Shown piece after piece: positions 9,880 through 17,994 of a stretch of DNA of 64,000 nucleotides. Below the pieces are notes generated by a model, which saw only the letters and a program-made list of their open reading frames with translations, was not told where the DNA came from and searched no databases. The DNA comes from Nocardioides hwasunensis (GTDB lineage Bacteria; Actinomycetota; Actinomycetes; Propionibacteriales; Nocardioidaceae). The stretch is taken from the NCBI RefSeq assembly GCF_014779665.1, contig NZ_JACXYY010000006.1, positions 1-64,000 of the forward strand. Direction: 5' to 3'. Position numbers and translations under genes: made by a program. Positions within the stretch are counted from its first letter, which is position 1, and every line of letters starts with the position of its first letter.

Positions 9880-11270
9880 CCGACCTCTCGGTCGACAGCA
9901 CCGCGCGTGACCAGGCGGGCGCCGTGCGCGCCGGCGAGATCTCGGCGCGCGAGCTGCTCGAGCTGCACCTCGACCGGATCGAGGAGCGCAACCCCGAGCT
10001 CAACGCCATCGTGTCCCTCGACGAGGAGCGTGCCCGTGCGGCCGCGGCCGTCGCCGACCAGGCACAGGCCTCGGGCGAGGAGACCGGTCCGCTGCACGGC
10101 CTGCCCTTCGCGGTGAAGGACACCCACGCGCTCGACGGCTGGCGCACGACCTACGGCTCCCCGCTGTTCGCCGACGCGGTCGCGGACCACGACGAGCTGC
10201 TCGTCGAGCGGGTCCGCGGTGCCGGCGTGGTCTTCGTCGGCAAGACCAACGTGCCGGAGTTCGCCTCCGGCTCGCACACCTTCAACACCGTCTTCGGCGT
10301 GACGCGCAACCCCGTCGACCCCAGCCGCTCGGCCGGGGGGTCCAGCGGGGGAGCGGCGTGCGCGCTCGCCACCGGCATGGTGCCGCTGGCAGACGGCTCC
10401 GACATGGGTGGCTCCCTGCGCAACCCGGCGTCGTTCTGCGGCGTGGTCGGGATGCGTCCGTCGCTCGGCCGGGTGCCCGAGTGGCCGCTCTACAACCAGT
10501 GGGAGACCACCTCGGTCGGCGGACCGATGGCCCGCAACGTCGGTGACCTCGCCCTGCTGCTGTCCGTCATCGCCGGGCCCGACCCGCGCGCCCCGCACGC
10601 GCTCGGCGATGCCGGGGCGAGGTTCGCCCCGCCGGTGGCGCCGGCCCCGCTGGCCGGGCTCCGGATCGCGACGAGCGTCGACCTCGGCGGGGCCTTCGCG
10701 GTCGACCACCGCGTCGCGGACGTCGTACGCGCGACGGCGGCGCGGCTCTCCGACGCCGGTGCCGCCGTGACCGAGTCCCACCCCGACCTCTCGCTGGCCG
10801 ACGACACCTTCCGCACCTTGCGGGCGTGGCACTTCCAGGCCAAGCTCGGCGCGCTGCTCGCCGAGCACCCGACGTCGTTCAAGCCGTCGCTGGAGGCCAA
10901 CATCCGTGCCGGCGAGCCGCTCACCGGCGCCGACGTGGCCCGCGGCTACCGCCAGCGCACGGCCCTGTCCGAGACGATGCGGCTCTTCTTCGCCGACGCC
11001 GACGTGCTGCTGCTGCCGACCTCGCAGGTGCCGCCGTTCCCGGTGGAGCACGAGTTCCCCGAGACCATCAACGGCGAGGAGATGCCCGACTACCTCGCCT
11101 GGATGCGCTCGGCCTACTTCATCAGCGTCACCGGCTGCCCGGCCATCTCCGTCCCGGCCGGCACCACGCCCGAGGGCCTGCCCGTCGGCGTGCAGCTGGT
11201 CGCCCGGCACGGCGCGGACCGGCAGCTGCTCGAGGTGGCCGCGGCGCTCGAGCAGCTCCTCGCTCCGTAG
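9876..11270 (+). CDS. Amidase-signature family amidohydrolase (candidate ureidomalonase)
   Basis: A 464-residue amidase-signature (Ser-Ser-Lys) hydrolase. The catalytic Lys is in LPFAVKDTHALDGW, the cis-Ser in GGSSGGAACALATG, and the nucleophile Ser in DGSDMGGSLRNPASFCG. Length is typical. The GTG start overlaps the coxG stop (GTGA), so it belongs to the permease/hydroxylase operon. If the operon makes barbiturate and the barbiturase at 25.3 kb opens it, the remaining step is cleavage of ureidomalonate to malonate and urea, a plausible job for this enzyme. Family members also act on biuret, allophanate, carbamoyl compounds and aryl amides, so the assignment is contextual. Confidence 0.85.
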   Translation: MTDLSVDSTARDQAGAVRAGEISARELLELHLDRIEERNPELNAIVSLDEERARAAAAVADQAQASGEETGPLHGLPFAVKDTHALDGWRTTYGSPLFADAVADHDELLVERVRGAGVVFVGKTNVPEFASGSHTFNTVFGVTRNPVDPSRSAGGSSGGAACALATGMVPLADGSDMGGSLRNPASFCGVVGMRPSLGRVPEWPLYNQWETTSVGGPMARNVGDLALLLSVIAGPDPRAPHALGDAGARFAPPVAPAPLAGLRIATSVDLGGAFAVDHRVADVVRATAARLSDAGAAVTESHPDLSLADDTFRTLRAWHFQAKLGALLAEHPTSFKPSLEANIRAGEPLTGADVARGYRQRTALSETMRLFFADADVLLLPTSQVPPFPVEHEFPETINGEEMPDYLAWMRSAYFISVTGCPAISVPAGTTPEGLPVGVQLVARHGADRQLLEVAAALEQLLAP

Positions 11271-11280
11271 GCTCCGCCCC

Positions 11281-12153
11281 ATGGGCGAGCAGGAGGAGCG
11301 CGCGGCGTTCGACCGTCGGCACGCGGCTGAGGTCGTCGAGATCACCGTGCTCACAGGCACGACGGTCGGTGGCGCGGGCAAGGCGGGCGACGCCGCGCTG
11401 TGGACGCCGTCGGCGGACGTCATCGCGTTCGTCGACGAACGCGGCGGCGTGGTGACCGACGAGGGCCGGCTGTCGTGGCTCGCCACCGACGACCAGCGTG
11501 GGGGATGGATCCACGACCTCCAGGCGCACACCCAGTACGTCGTCCGCGTCCGGCGGGCGGACCCCGACCCCGCCGAGTACGCGAGGTGGGGCCAGCCGGT
11601 GCCCGACCTGTCGGGCCACTTCGCGCTCGTCGAGGTGGTCGAGCGCGACGTGCACGTCCCCGCGCTCGACGAGCGGCTCGCGCGCTGGCTGCAGCCGGTC
11701 GTGCTGTCGACCGACCTCGGCGACTTCACCCTCGAGCGGTCGTTCGGGCACTTCGTCGGCGTGGTGGACTGGCCCGGCGGTCGGGTGCGCGTCAGCCTCG
11801 ACGTCGATGTCGACTCGGACGAAGGCGGCGAGACCTGCACGAGCGCCCTGGCCCGGCTGATCGCGTACGCCGCCGACGCGACCGGCACCGACGCGCGCTG
11901 GCGGGCGTACGCCGCGAGCACCCTCGTCGACCTGGCCGAGGACTGGCGCCAGCAGGCCGACGCGGACGACCGCGGTGACGAGCCGGTGACCGCCGAGACG
12001 TTCGTCCGGCGGATCCGACTCATCGACCTCGGTGTCGCGGCCGATGGGTCGACCACGCCCTACTACGCCGACGGCGACCTGTTCTGGGGCCACGTGATCC
12101 TCCTCGACGTCGAGCCGGACGGCTCGATGACCGACGCCTACATCGCCGGCTGA
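11281..12153 (+). CDS. DUF2262-like hypothetical protein
   Basis: A 290-residue soluble protein. The central part (about residues 140-180: LGDFTLERSFGHFVGVVDWP then VRVSLDVDVD) resembles the DUF2262 pattern in which a 'LG.F.L.R....G.VDW....V.V.L..D' core recurs. The N-terminal half (TVGGAGKAGDAALWTPSADV, YVVRVRRADP) is an unrecognised beta-rich region. ATG at 11281 is 10 nt after the amidase stop. There are no signal peptide, membrane helices or catalytic motifs. Its function is unknown, and being last in the operon may be incidental. Confidence 0.6.
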   Translation: MGEQEERAAFDRRHAAEVVEITVLTGTTVGGAGKAGDAALWTPSADVIAFVDERGGVVTDEGRLSWLATDDQRGGWIHDLQAHTQYVVRVRRADPDPAEYARWGQPVPDLSGHFALVEVVERDVHVPALDERLARWLQPVVLSTDLGDFTLERSFGHFVGVVDWPGGRVRVSLDVDVDSDEGGETCTSALARLIAYAADATGTDARWRAYAASTLVDLAEDWRQQADADDRGDEPVTAETFVRRIRLIDLGVAADGSTTPYYADGDLFWGHVILLDVEPDGSMTDAYIAG

Positions 12154-12488
12154 CGGGGCGGCCGGCCGACCGGCCTGTGCAGGAAGCTGTGCACGAGCCT
12201 GTGCAGAACTGCCCTGGCCTGGGGATAGAGCGACCCGTTCTGGGGACGACACGCCGTGGCTGAAAAGAGGTGTCGAATCCGCTGGCGAAACCCTTGTGCG
12301 AGGCGTGCTGGCAGGCGTAGAACTCTCCCTACGCAGCCCCGCAAGGGGAGGCGGGATGGCTCCGGAAGGAGGGTCCGCACGGCGCAGAACCAGTCCGCTG
12401 GGGAAGCACCGCAGGCACCGGGTGATGAGGTGACTGGGACCGGACAGAGGGAGCGATCGACCGGGAGCATCACCACCACCGGTCAACC

Positions 12489-12525
12489 GAAGGGCCCTTG
12501 GCGCTCATACCGCCAAGGGCCCTTC
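12489..12525 (+). terminator. Perfect 15-bp hairpin, terminator-like
   Basis: GAAGGGCCCTTGGCG (12489-12503) and CGCCAAGGGCCCTTC (12511-12525) pair perfectly around a 7-nt loop, CTCATAC. It lacks a proper U-run on either strand (CACCC follows). It could end transcription from the amidase operon or from an RNA in the leader, or act as a protein site. Its position 100 bp before hyuA and just before the 12550-12580 palindrome suggests it isolates the hyu promoter. Confidence 0.5.
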
Positions 12526-12549
12526 ACCCTTGTCCGGGGCACGACAGTT

Positions 12550-12580
12550 ATTGCCGACAGATGGGTGTTTCGTCGGCAAT
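12550..12580. promoter_or_regulatory. Candidate operator upstream of hyuA (9-bp inverted repeat)
   Basis: ATTGCCGAC (12550-12558) and GTCGGCAAT (12572-12580) are perfect inverted repeats separated by 13 bp, centred about 60 bp before the hyuA ATG. Arm length and centre-to-centre spacing (22 bp, about two helical turns) suit a dimeric repressor or activator. A partial half-site GTTGCCGA occurs before the carbamate-kinase gene near 24342. No matching regulator gene is adjacent. Confidence 0.5.
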
Positions 12581-12624
12581 CTCTGCCGTGGCCCCTGCCA
12601 CGTCCGCGCAGTTGAATCGTCCTC

Positions 12625-14745
12625 ATGACGGAGCGGACGCCAGAGCGACCCCAGCGGCGGATCAGGATCGGCATCGACACCGGTGGCACGTTCACCGATG
12701 TGGTCGCCTTCGACGAGGAGTCGGGGGAGCTGGTCACGACCAAGACCCCCAGCACACCGGGCAACCCGGCCGACGGATTCATCTCGGGCATCGAGAAGAT
12801 CCTCGGCATCGTCGGCGGTGAGGGCGGCGACATCACCGCCGTCTCGCACGGCACCACGGTGGCCACCAACAAGCTCCTCGAGGGCAAGGTCGAGGCGCTG
12901 GGCTTCATCACCACCGAGGGCTACGAGTTCATGCTCGAGATCGCCCGCCAGTCGGTGCCCGACGGCTACGGCAACTCCTACTTCTGGGTCAAGCCCGACC
13001 GGATCGTGCCCGCCGACCGCGTGCGCACCGTCGGCGGCCGGCTCGACTTCACCGGCGCCGAGATCCGCCCCTTCGACGAGGAGGGCGCGGTCGCGACCGC
13101 CCGCTGGTTCAAGGACCAGGGCATCACCACGATCGCCGTGTGCCTGCTCCACGCCTACGCCAACGACGAGCACGAGCTGCGGCTGCGCGAGATCCTGCGC
13201 CGCGAGCACCCCGAGGCGATCGTCTCCATCTCGAGCGAGGTGCTGCGCGAGTACCGCGAGTACGAGCGCTCGATGACCACGCTGGTCGACGCGGCCGTGA
13301 AGCCCAACGTCAGCCGCTACGTCACCAACATCTCCGAGCGGCTGGTGAACTTCACCGGCAGCGAGATCCCGTTCTACGTGATGAAGTCCAACGGCGGCGT
13401 GCTGTCGGCCGACGAGGTCGTGCACCAGCCCATCACCACCGTGCTGTCCGGCCCGGCGGCCGGTGCCCTCGGTGCCGCGCTGATCGCCAAGGTCGCGGGC
13501 TTCCCGAAGATCCTCACCTGCGACGGCGGAGGCACGTCGACCGACGTGTCCGTCGTCCTCGACGGCGAGCCGACCCTCACCACCGAGGGCACCGTCGGTG
13601 CCTACCCCAGCAAGATCCCGATGATCGACGTCGTCACCGTCGGAGCCGGCGGCGGCTCGATCGCCTGGCTCTCGCCCGAGGGCACGCTCAAGGTCGGCCC
13701 GCACTCGGCCGGCGCCGATCCCGGCCCGCTCTGCTACGGCAAGGGCGGCACCCAGCCGACCATCACCGACGCGCACGTCTCCCTCGGCCGGATCCCTCCC
13801 CACCTGCTCGGCGGCGAGATCCCGCTCGACGTGGAGGCGGCCCGGAAGGGCATCTCCGACCTCGCCGACCAGCTCGGCCTCGACTTCGAGCGGTGCGCCA
13901 CCGGCATCCTCGAGATCTCCGCGTGGAACCAGGCCAACGCCCTGCGCCAGGTCAGCGTCAAGCGCGGCCTCGACGTCCGTGACTTCATGCTGACGACGTT
14001 CGGCGGCTCCGGCTCGCTGCTGGCCTGCCGGCTCGTCGACATCCTCGACCTGGCAGGTGTCGTCGTACCCCCCAACCCGGGCAACGTCAGCGCCTTCGGC
14101 CTGCTGACCGTCGACGTGAAGAACGACTACGTCCAGACCCACGTCGCGAAGGAGTCGGCGCTCGACCACGCGGCCGTGCAGTCGATCCTCGACTCCCTCA
14201 CCGACCGGGCCCGCGAGGCGCTCGACAAGGAGGGCTTCGCCGCCGCCGACCACCAGTTCCAGCGCACGATCGACGTCCGCTACGTCGGTCAGGCCTACGA
14301 GGTGCGCGTCGCCGCGCCCGAGGGCGTCGTCGACGCGGCGTACGTCGAGCAGGTGGCCGAGACCTTCCACGCCGAGCACCGTCAGCTCTACGGCTACGAC
14401 TTCCGCGGTGACCGCGATCAGCAGGTCGAGTGGGTCAACCTCCGCGTCACCGGCATCGGCCCGATCACCCGTCCGGAGATCCCGACGCTGGACAAGGCCG
14501 ACGGCGACGCGCTGGACCGCGCGGTCCGCGGGCGCCGCGAGGTCTGCTTCGACCCGGAGCAGGGCTACGTCGACACCCCGGTCGTCTGGCGCACCGACCT
14601 CGGCGCGGGCGACACGTTCAGCGGTCCCGCGATCGTGGAGGAGTTCGGCTCCACCATCCCCGTCCACCCCGGCTTCGAGGTCGTCGTCGACGACTGGGCC
14701 AACCTCGTGATCCGCAGGTCGAGCAACCAGGAGAGCGCCCGATGA
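12625..14745 (+). CDS. Hydantoinase/oxoprolinase family protein, subunit A (HyuA-like)
   Basis: The ATP-binding subunit of an ATP-dependent amide hydrolase or carboxylase of the hydantoinase/5-oxoprolinase/acetone-carboxylase superfamily, 706 residues. The ASKHA-type phosphate motif is at about residues 14-25 (IGIDTGGTFTDVVAFDEESG). The second nucleotide motif is CDGGGTSTDVSVVLDGEPTL, followed by VGAGGGSIAWLSPEGTLKVG. The C-terminal Hydant_A_C-type domain is complete. It is translationally coupled to subunit B by ATGA. Substrates in the family include N-methylhydantoin, 5-oxoproline, caprolactam and acetone. Nothing in the sequence fixes the substrate, but co-location with nucleobase catabolism points to a cyclic amide or ureide. 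Confidence 0.85.
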   Translation: MTERTPERPQRRIRIGIDTGGTFTDVVAFDEESGELVTTKTPSTPGNPADGFISGIEKILGIVGGEGGDITAVSHGTTVATNKLLEGKVEALGFITTEGYEFMLEIARQSVPDGYGNSYFWVKPDRIVPADRVRTVGGRLDFTGAEIRPFDEEGAVATARWFKDQGITTIAVCLLHAYANDEHELRLREILRREHPEAIVSISSEVLREYREYERSMTTLVDAAVKPNVSRYVTNISERLVNFTGSEIPFYVMKSNGGVLSADEVVHQPITTVLSGPAAGALGAALIAKVAGFPKILTCDGGGTSTDVSVVLDGEPTLTTEGTVGAYPSKIPMIDVVTVGAGGGSIAWLSPEGTLKVGPHSAGADPGPLCYGKGGTQPTITDAHVSLGRIPPHLLGGEIPLDVEAARKGISDLADQLGLDFERCATGILEISAWNQANALRQVSVKRGLDVRDFMLTTFGGSGSLLACRLVDILDLAGVVVPPNPGNVSAFGLLTVDVKNDYVQTHVAKESALDHAAVQSILDSLTDRAREALDKEGFAAADHQFQRTIDVRYVGQAYEVRVAAPEGVVDAAYVEQVAETFHAEHRQLYGYDFRGDRDQQVEWVNLRVTGIGPITRPEIPTLDKADGDALDRAVRGRREVCFDPEQGYVDTPVVWRTDLGAGDTFSGPAIVEEFGSTIPVHPGFEVVVDDWANLVIRRSSNQESAR

Positions 14746-16739
14746 GCAGCACCTTCGACACCACGGTCGACCCCGCCTACGTCACCGCCAGGCCGGTCAA
14801 CCCGGCCGGGCTGCCGACCGCCTACTCCCACGGCGGCCGCCTCACGGCCGAGGGCTCGAGCGTCGACCCGATCCTCGTCGAGATCGTCCAGGGCACCCTG
14901 GCCAGCGTCGAGATGGAGGTGGAGACCGCGATCGGTCGCACCAGTCGCTCGCCGATGATCCGCGACGCCCACGACTTCCGCGCCGGGATCCACGACCGCG
15001 AGCTCCGCAAGCTCACCGGTCGCTCCTACAGCGCGCTGGTGCACCCGATCGTGCGCGACTTCCCGATCGAGGAGATGCGCGAGGGCGACGTCTTCTTCCA
15101 CAACGACGTCTACGAGTCGGAGGGCGGCATCGGCCACCTGCCCGACCTCTGCGTCACCGTTCCGGTCTTCCACGAGGGCGAGGTCGTCGCCTTCGTGCAG
15201 GCCTTCGGCCACCACGACGACATCGGCGGTGCGGTGCCGGGCTCCATGCCCAGCAACGCGACCACCGTCTACGAGGAGGGCCTGGCCGTCCCGCCGATCA
15301 AGCTCTGGGACGCCGGCGTACCCAACAGGTCGGCGCTGCGGATCATGACCCGCAACTCCCGGATGCCCGACAGCCTGGCTGCCGACCTCGACGCCGAGTG
15401 CTCGGCCTGCCTGATGGGCGCGCGCCGGCTCGGTGAGCTCTTCGAGCGCTACGGCCGCGAGGCGATCGAGACGTCCTTCGACGCGATCCTCGACGCGACC
15501 ACCGAGACCTACCGTCGCGAGATCCTCTCCAAGATCCCCGACGGCACCTATGTCTGGGAGGACTACGCCGAGCACGACGGCGTCGACGAGCCGCAGCTGC
15601 ACACCCAGCGGATCACCCTGACCAAGGTCAGCGACGCACCGGCGGACCCGGAGATGGGTCGCCCCGCCGGCCCGCGCCTGATCATCGACTTCACCGGCAC
15701 GAGCGCGCAGGCCAAGGGGCCGATCAACCACTGCGGCGACTACGTGGGCGGCAACTTCCTCAAGAAGTGGCTCGCGCCGATCCTGCGCAACCTCGCCGAC
15801 ACGCCGGAGCGGATGGCCGAGCTCGACGTCAACGAGGGCATCGTGCCGCTGATCGAGATGCGCTTCCCCGAGAAGGGCACGCTGCTCACGCCGATCCACC
15901 CCGGTCCGACCAACGCGCGCACCTTCGTCATCCTGCGCCTGCTCGGCGTGCTCGCCGGCGTGGTGGCCAAGGCCGTCGACGGCAAGATGCCCGCCGACCA
16001 GGAGACGATCCGCTACACCGGCGTCTACGGCAAGGACCTCGAGGGCAACGACTACCTCATGCGCGAGGTGCTCGGCGGCGGCTCCGGCGGTCGCTACTAC
16101 GCCGACGGCGAGGACACCATCCACGTCGTGCCGGACTCGCGCAACCTGCCGACCGAGTTCACCGAGTCGCGCTTCCCGTTCATCGTCGAGCGCCTGGGCC
16201 TGGCCCAGGACTCCGGCGGGGCGGGGGAGTTCCGCGGCGGCCTCGGCTACGAGAAGCACATCCGGATGCTCAAGGACGCGCACTTCATGTCCATCGCCGA
16301 CCGCTCGATCCTGGCCTGCTGGGGCGTGCGCGGCGGCAAGGCCGGCATGCCGTTCCAGGTCGTCATCGACCCCGGTGGCCCCGACGAGCGCGAGGTCGAC
16401 GCCCTCGCCGACGCCGAGGAGATCAAGGCCGGCCAGCTCGTGCGCATCCGTACGACGGGTGGCGGCGGCTGGGGCGACCCGCTGGCCCGCGAGCCCGAGT
16501 CGGTCGTGCGCGACGTGGTCTGGGGCAAGGTCTCGGCCGAGGCGGCGCTGCGCGACTACGGCGTCGTGCTCACCGGCTCGACCGACGCCGGCGACCTCGG
16601 CTTCGACGCTGACGCGACCGTCGCCGAGCGGGGTGGCCGTGCGGCCTGGAGCCGCGACGACGACGCGTTCTTCGACCGCGGTCCGGGCTACTCCTCCCTC
16701 GCCGACGGCGCGGCGTTCGCCGACGTCGACCGGATCTGA
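14742..16739 (+). CDS. Hydantoinase/oxoprolinase family protein, subunit B (HyuB-like)
   Basis: A 665-residue partner of the preceding subunit, which together should form a heteromeric ATP-dependent enzyme. Hydantoinase-B signatures include VDPILVEIVQGTLASVEMEV, the metal-ligand-like region GDVFFHNDVYESEGGIGHLP, FGHHDDIGGAVPGSM, and the Gly-rich C-terminal TTGGGGWGDPLAREPE characteristic of HyuB/OplA-B proteins. Length is about 80-100 residues longer than the shortest HyuB family members but typical of N-methylhydantoinase/caprolactamase-type B chains. The start lies inside the hyuA stop (ATGA). Confidence 0.85.
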   Translation: MSSTFDTTVDPAYVTARPVNPAGLPTAYSHGGRLTAEGSSVDPILVEIVQGTLASVEMEVETAIGRTSRSPMIRDAHDFRAGIHDRELRKLTGRSYSALVHPIVRDFPIEEMREGDVFFHNDVYESEGGIGHLPDLCVTVPVFHEGEVVAFVQAFGHHDDIGGAVPGSMPSNATTVYEEGLAVPPIKLWDAGVPNRSALRIMTRNSRMPDSLAADLDAECSACLMGARRLGELFERYGREAIETSFDAILDATTETYRREILSKIPDGTYVWEDYAEHDGVDEPQLHTQRITLTKVSDAPADPEMGRPAGPRLIIDFTGTSAQAKGPINHCGDYVGGNFLKKWLAPILRNLADTPERMAELDVNEGIVPLIEMRFPEKGTLLTPIHPGPTNARTFVILRLLGVLAGVVAKAVDGKMPADQETIRYTGVYGKDLEGNDYLMREVLGGGSGGRYYADGEDTIHVVPDSRNLPTEFTESRFPFIVERLGLAQDSGGAGEFRGGLGYEKHIRMLKDAHFMSIADRSILACWGVRGGKAGMPFQVVIDPGGPDEREVDALADAEEIKAGQLVRIRTTGGGGWGDPLAREPESVVRDVVWGKVSAEAALRDYGVVLTGSTDAGDLGFDADATVAERGGRAAWSRDDDAFFDRGPGYSSLADGAAFADVDRI

Positions 16740-16747
16740 GCGCCCTG

Positions 16748-17440
16748 GTGCGAGTCGCAGTCCTCGGCGGGCACGGCAAGACCGGCCGCGCGGTGTGTGC
16801 CGCGCTGGCCGCGAGGAACGTGGACGCGCTGCCGCTGGGTCGGGCCGACTGGTCCGACCTGGCGGCGGCCGTCGCCGGCTGCGAGGCGGCCTACGTCATC
16901 GCACCCAACCTGCACCCCGACGAGCCGGCCCACGTCGCCGAGGCGCTCGCAGCCCTCAGCGACGGCGGCGTGCGACGGGTCGTCTACCACTCGGTCGCCT
17001 CGCCCTACGCCCCCGCGATGCCGCACCACCTGGGCAAGGCCGTGAGCGAGGACCTGCTCCGGCGCAGCGGTCTCGACTGGACGATCCTGCAGCCGGGCGC
17101 CTACCTGCAGAACCTCGACCTCTCCGGTCCCCTCGACGTCCCCTACTCGCCCGACGCGCAGTTCGGCTTCCTCGACCTCGCCGACCTCGGCCGGGCCGCG
17201 GCCGTGGTGCTCACGCAGCCCGGCCACACGGGCGCGACGTACGAGCTGGCGACACGCGTCGCCACGGTGCGCGAGCTGGCCGACGAGGCCGGCGTGGAGG
17301 TGCGGCGGGTCCCGGACCCGAAGACGCACCCCTGGCTGTCGACGATGTTCGACTACTACGACGACCACGGGCTGCCCGTCGGCACGCAGGTCCTGTCCGC
17401 CCTGCTCGGGCGGAGCGGTGGCGAGCGGTCCGACGGATAG
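16748..17440 (+). CDS. NmrA-like NAD(P)-binding protein
   Basis: A 230-residue atypical short-chain dehydrogenase/NmrA-type Rossmann protein. The N-terminal dinucleotide loop is VAVLGGHGKTGRAV (residues 3-16). RRVVYHSVASPYAP and DWTILQPGAYLQNL are the strand 5/6 motifs typical of NmrA/TMR family members. No canonical YxxxK pair is seen, so it may be a sensor or redox-state binder rather than an active reductase. The GTG start is 8 nt after hyuB, so it is probably in the hyu operon. Confidence 0.75.
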   Translation: MRVAVLGGHGKTGRAVCAALAARNVDALPLGRADWSDLAAAVAGCEAAYVIAPNLHPDEPAHVAEALAALSDGGVRRVVYHSVASPYAPAMPHHLGKAVSEDLLRRSGLDWTILQPGAYLQNLDLSGPLDVPYSPDAQFGFLDLADLGRAAAVVLTQPGHTGATYELATRVATVRELADEAGVEVRRVPDPKTHPWLSTMFDYYDDHGLPVGTQVLSALLGRSGGERSDG

Positions 17441-17450
17441 GATCCGTGGC

Positions 17451-17897
17451 GTGGTCTCCATCGCTCCCGTCACGCCCGACGACCGTGCCGAGTGGGGCAC
17501 CCTCTGGGACGGCTACCTGACGTTCTACGAGGCTTCCCTCGCCGAGGAGACGACGGCGGCGACGTTCGCCCGGATCGTCGACCCGGGCTCGGGCATCCAC
17601 GGCGCGATCGCCCGCGACGACGATGGGGAAGCTGTCGGCATCGTCCACTGGCTGACCCACGCCGCGACGTGGACGACGACCACCTACTGCTACCTCGAGG
17701 ACCTCTTCGTCGCACCCGACGGGCGACGCACCGGGGTCGGCGGCGCGCTGGTGGATCACGTCCGCCAGTGGGCCGAGGCGCACGGGTCGGCGAAGGTCTA
17801 CTGGCTGACCGCGGAGTCCAACGCGACCGCACGCGCGCTCTACGACCGCGTCGCGACGCGCTCGGGGATGATCCACTACGAGATCACGACGGCCTGA
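17451..17897 (+). CDS. GNAT-family N-acetyltransferase
   Basis: A 148-residue acetyltransferase. Motif A is complete: YLEDLFVAPDGRRTGVGGAL (about residues 82-101) with the R/QxxGxG loop. It is followed by VYWLTAESNATARALYDRVA, the NxxxRxLY motif-B signature. GTG 17451 is chosen since it starts at the conserved beta-1 (VSIAPVTPDDRAEW) and avoids a 23-nt overlap with the previous gene; an upstream ATG at 17418 would add 11 residues. The substrate is unknown. Confidence 0.8.
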   Translation: MVSIAPVTPDDRAEWGTLWDGYLTFYEASLAEETTAATFARIVDPGSGIHGAIARDDDGEAVGIVHWLTHAATWTTTTYCYLEDLFVAPDGRRTGVGGALVDHVRQWAEAHGSAKVYWLTAESNATARALYDRVATRSGMIHYEITTA

Positions 17898-17994
17898 CCC
17901 GTCGGCTGGTGGAGCCTGCCCTGAGCGGTCGTCGCTCCGTCACGATCCGGCAACGACCGTTGCCCGGCGCCGCCGGTGCGTCGATGCTTCCGGG

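Larger units (their letters stand above)
12154..12624 (+). other. Structured 471-bp intergenic leader upstream of hyuA
   Basis: No credible gene is present. Visible structure, in order, is as follows. CTGTGCA occurs three times at an exact 12-bp period (12175, 12187, 12199). CGACAC (12247-12252) can pair with GTGTCG (12270-12275). A hairpin at 12332-12353 has a CCCC/GGGG stem closed by a GCAA tetraloop and an extra CGC/GCG pair beyond a 2x2 loop. A second hairpin at 12360-12371, CTCC-GGAA-GGAG, is also GNRA-capped. A 15-bp perfect hairpin lies at 12489-12525 and a 9-bp-arm palindrome at 12550-12580. The combination suggests a structured RNA or complex regulatory leader; it matched no riboswitch consensus I could recall. 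Confidence 0.45.

Noticed and set aside
12175..12205. Replication-origin iterons or DnaA boxes (three CTGTGCA at 12-bp spacing)
   Set aside because: There are only three short copies, no TTATCCACA-like boxes, no AT-rich unwinding region and no replication gene nearby. Reported only as part of the structured leader.
12200..12480. Known riboswitch (cobalamin, TPP, SAM, c-di-AMP, T-box) or RNase P/tmRNA/6S-type RNA
   Set aside because: None of the conserved core sequences I know for these RNAs could be aligned by eye.
17418..17450. Longer N-terminus for the GNAT gene from ATG 17418
   Set aside because: It would overlap the upstream gene by 23 nt and add residues before the first conserved strand. 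GTG 17451 fits better.
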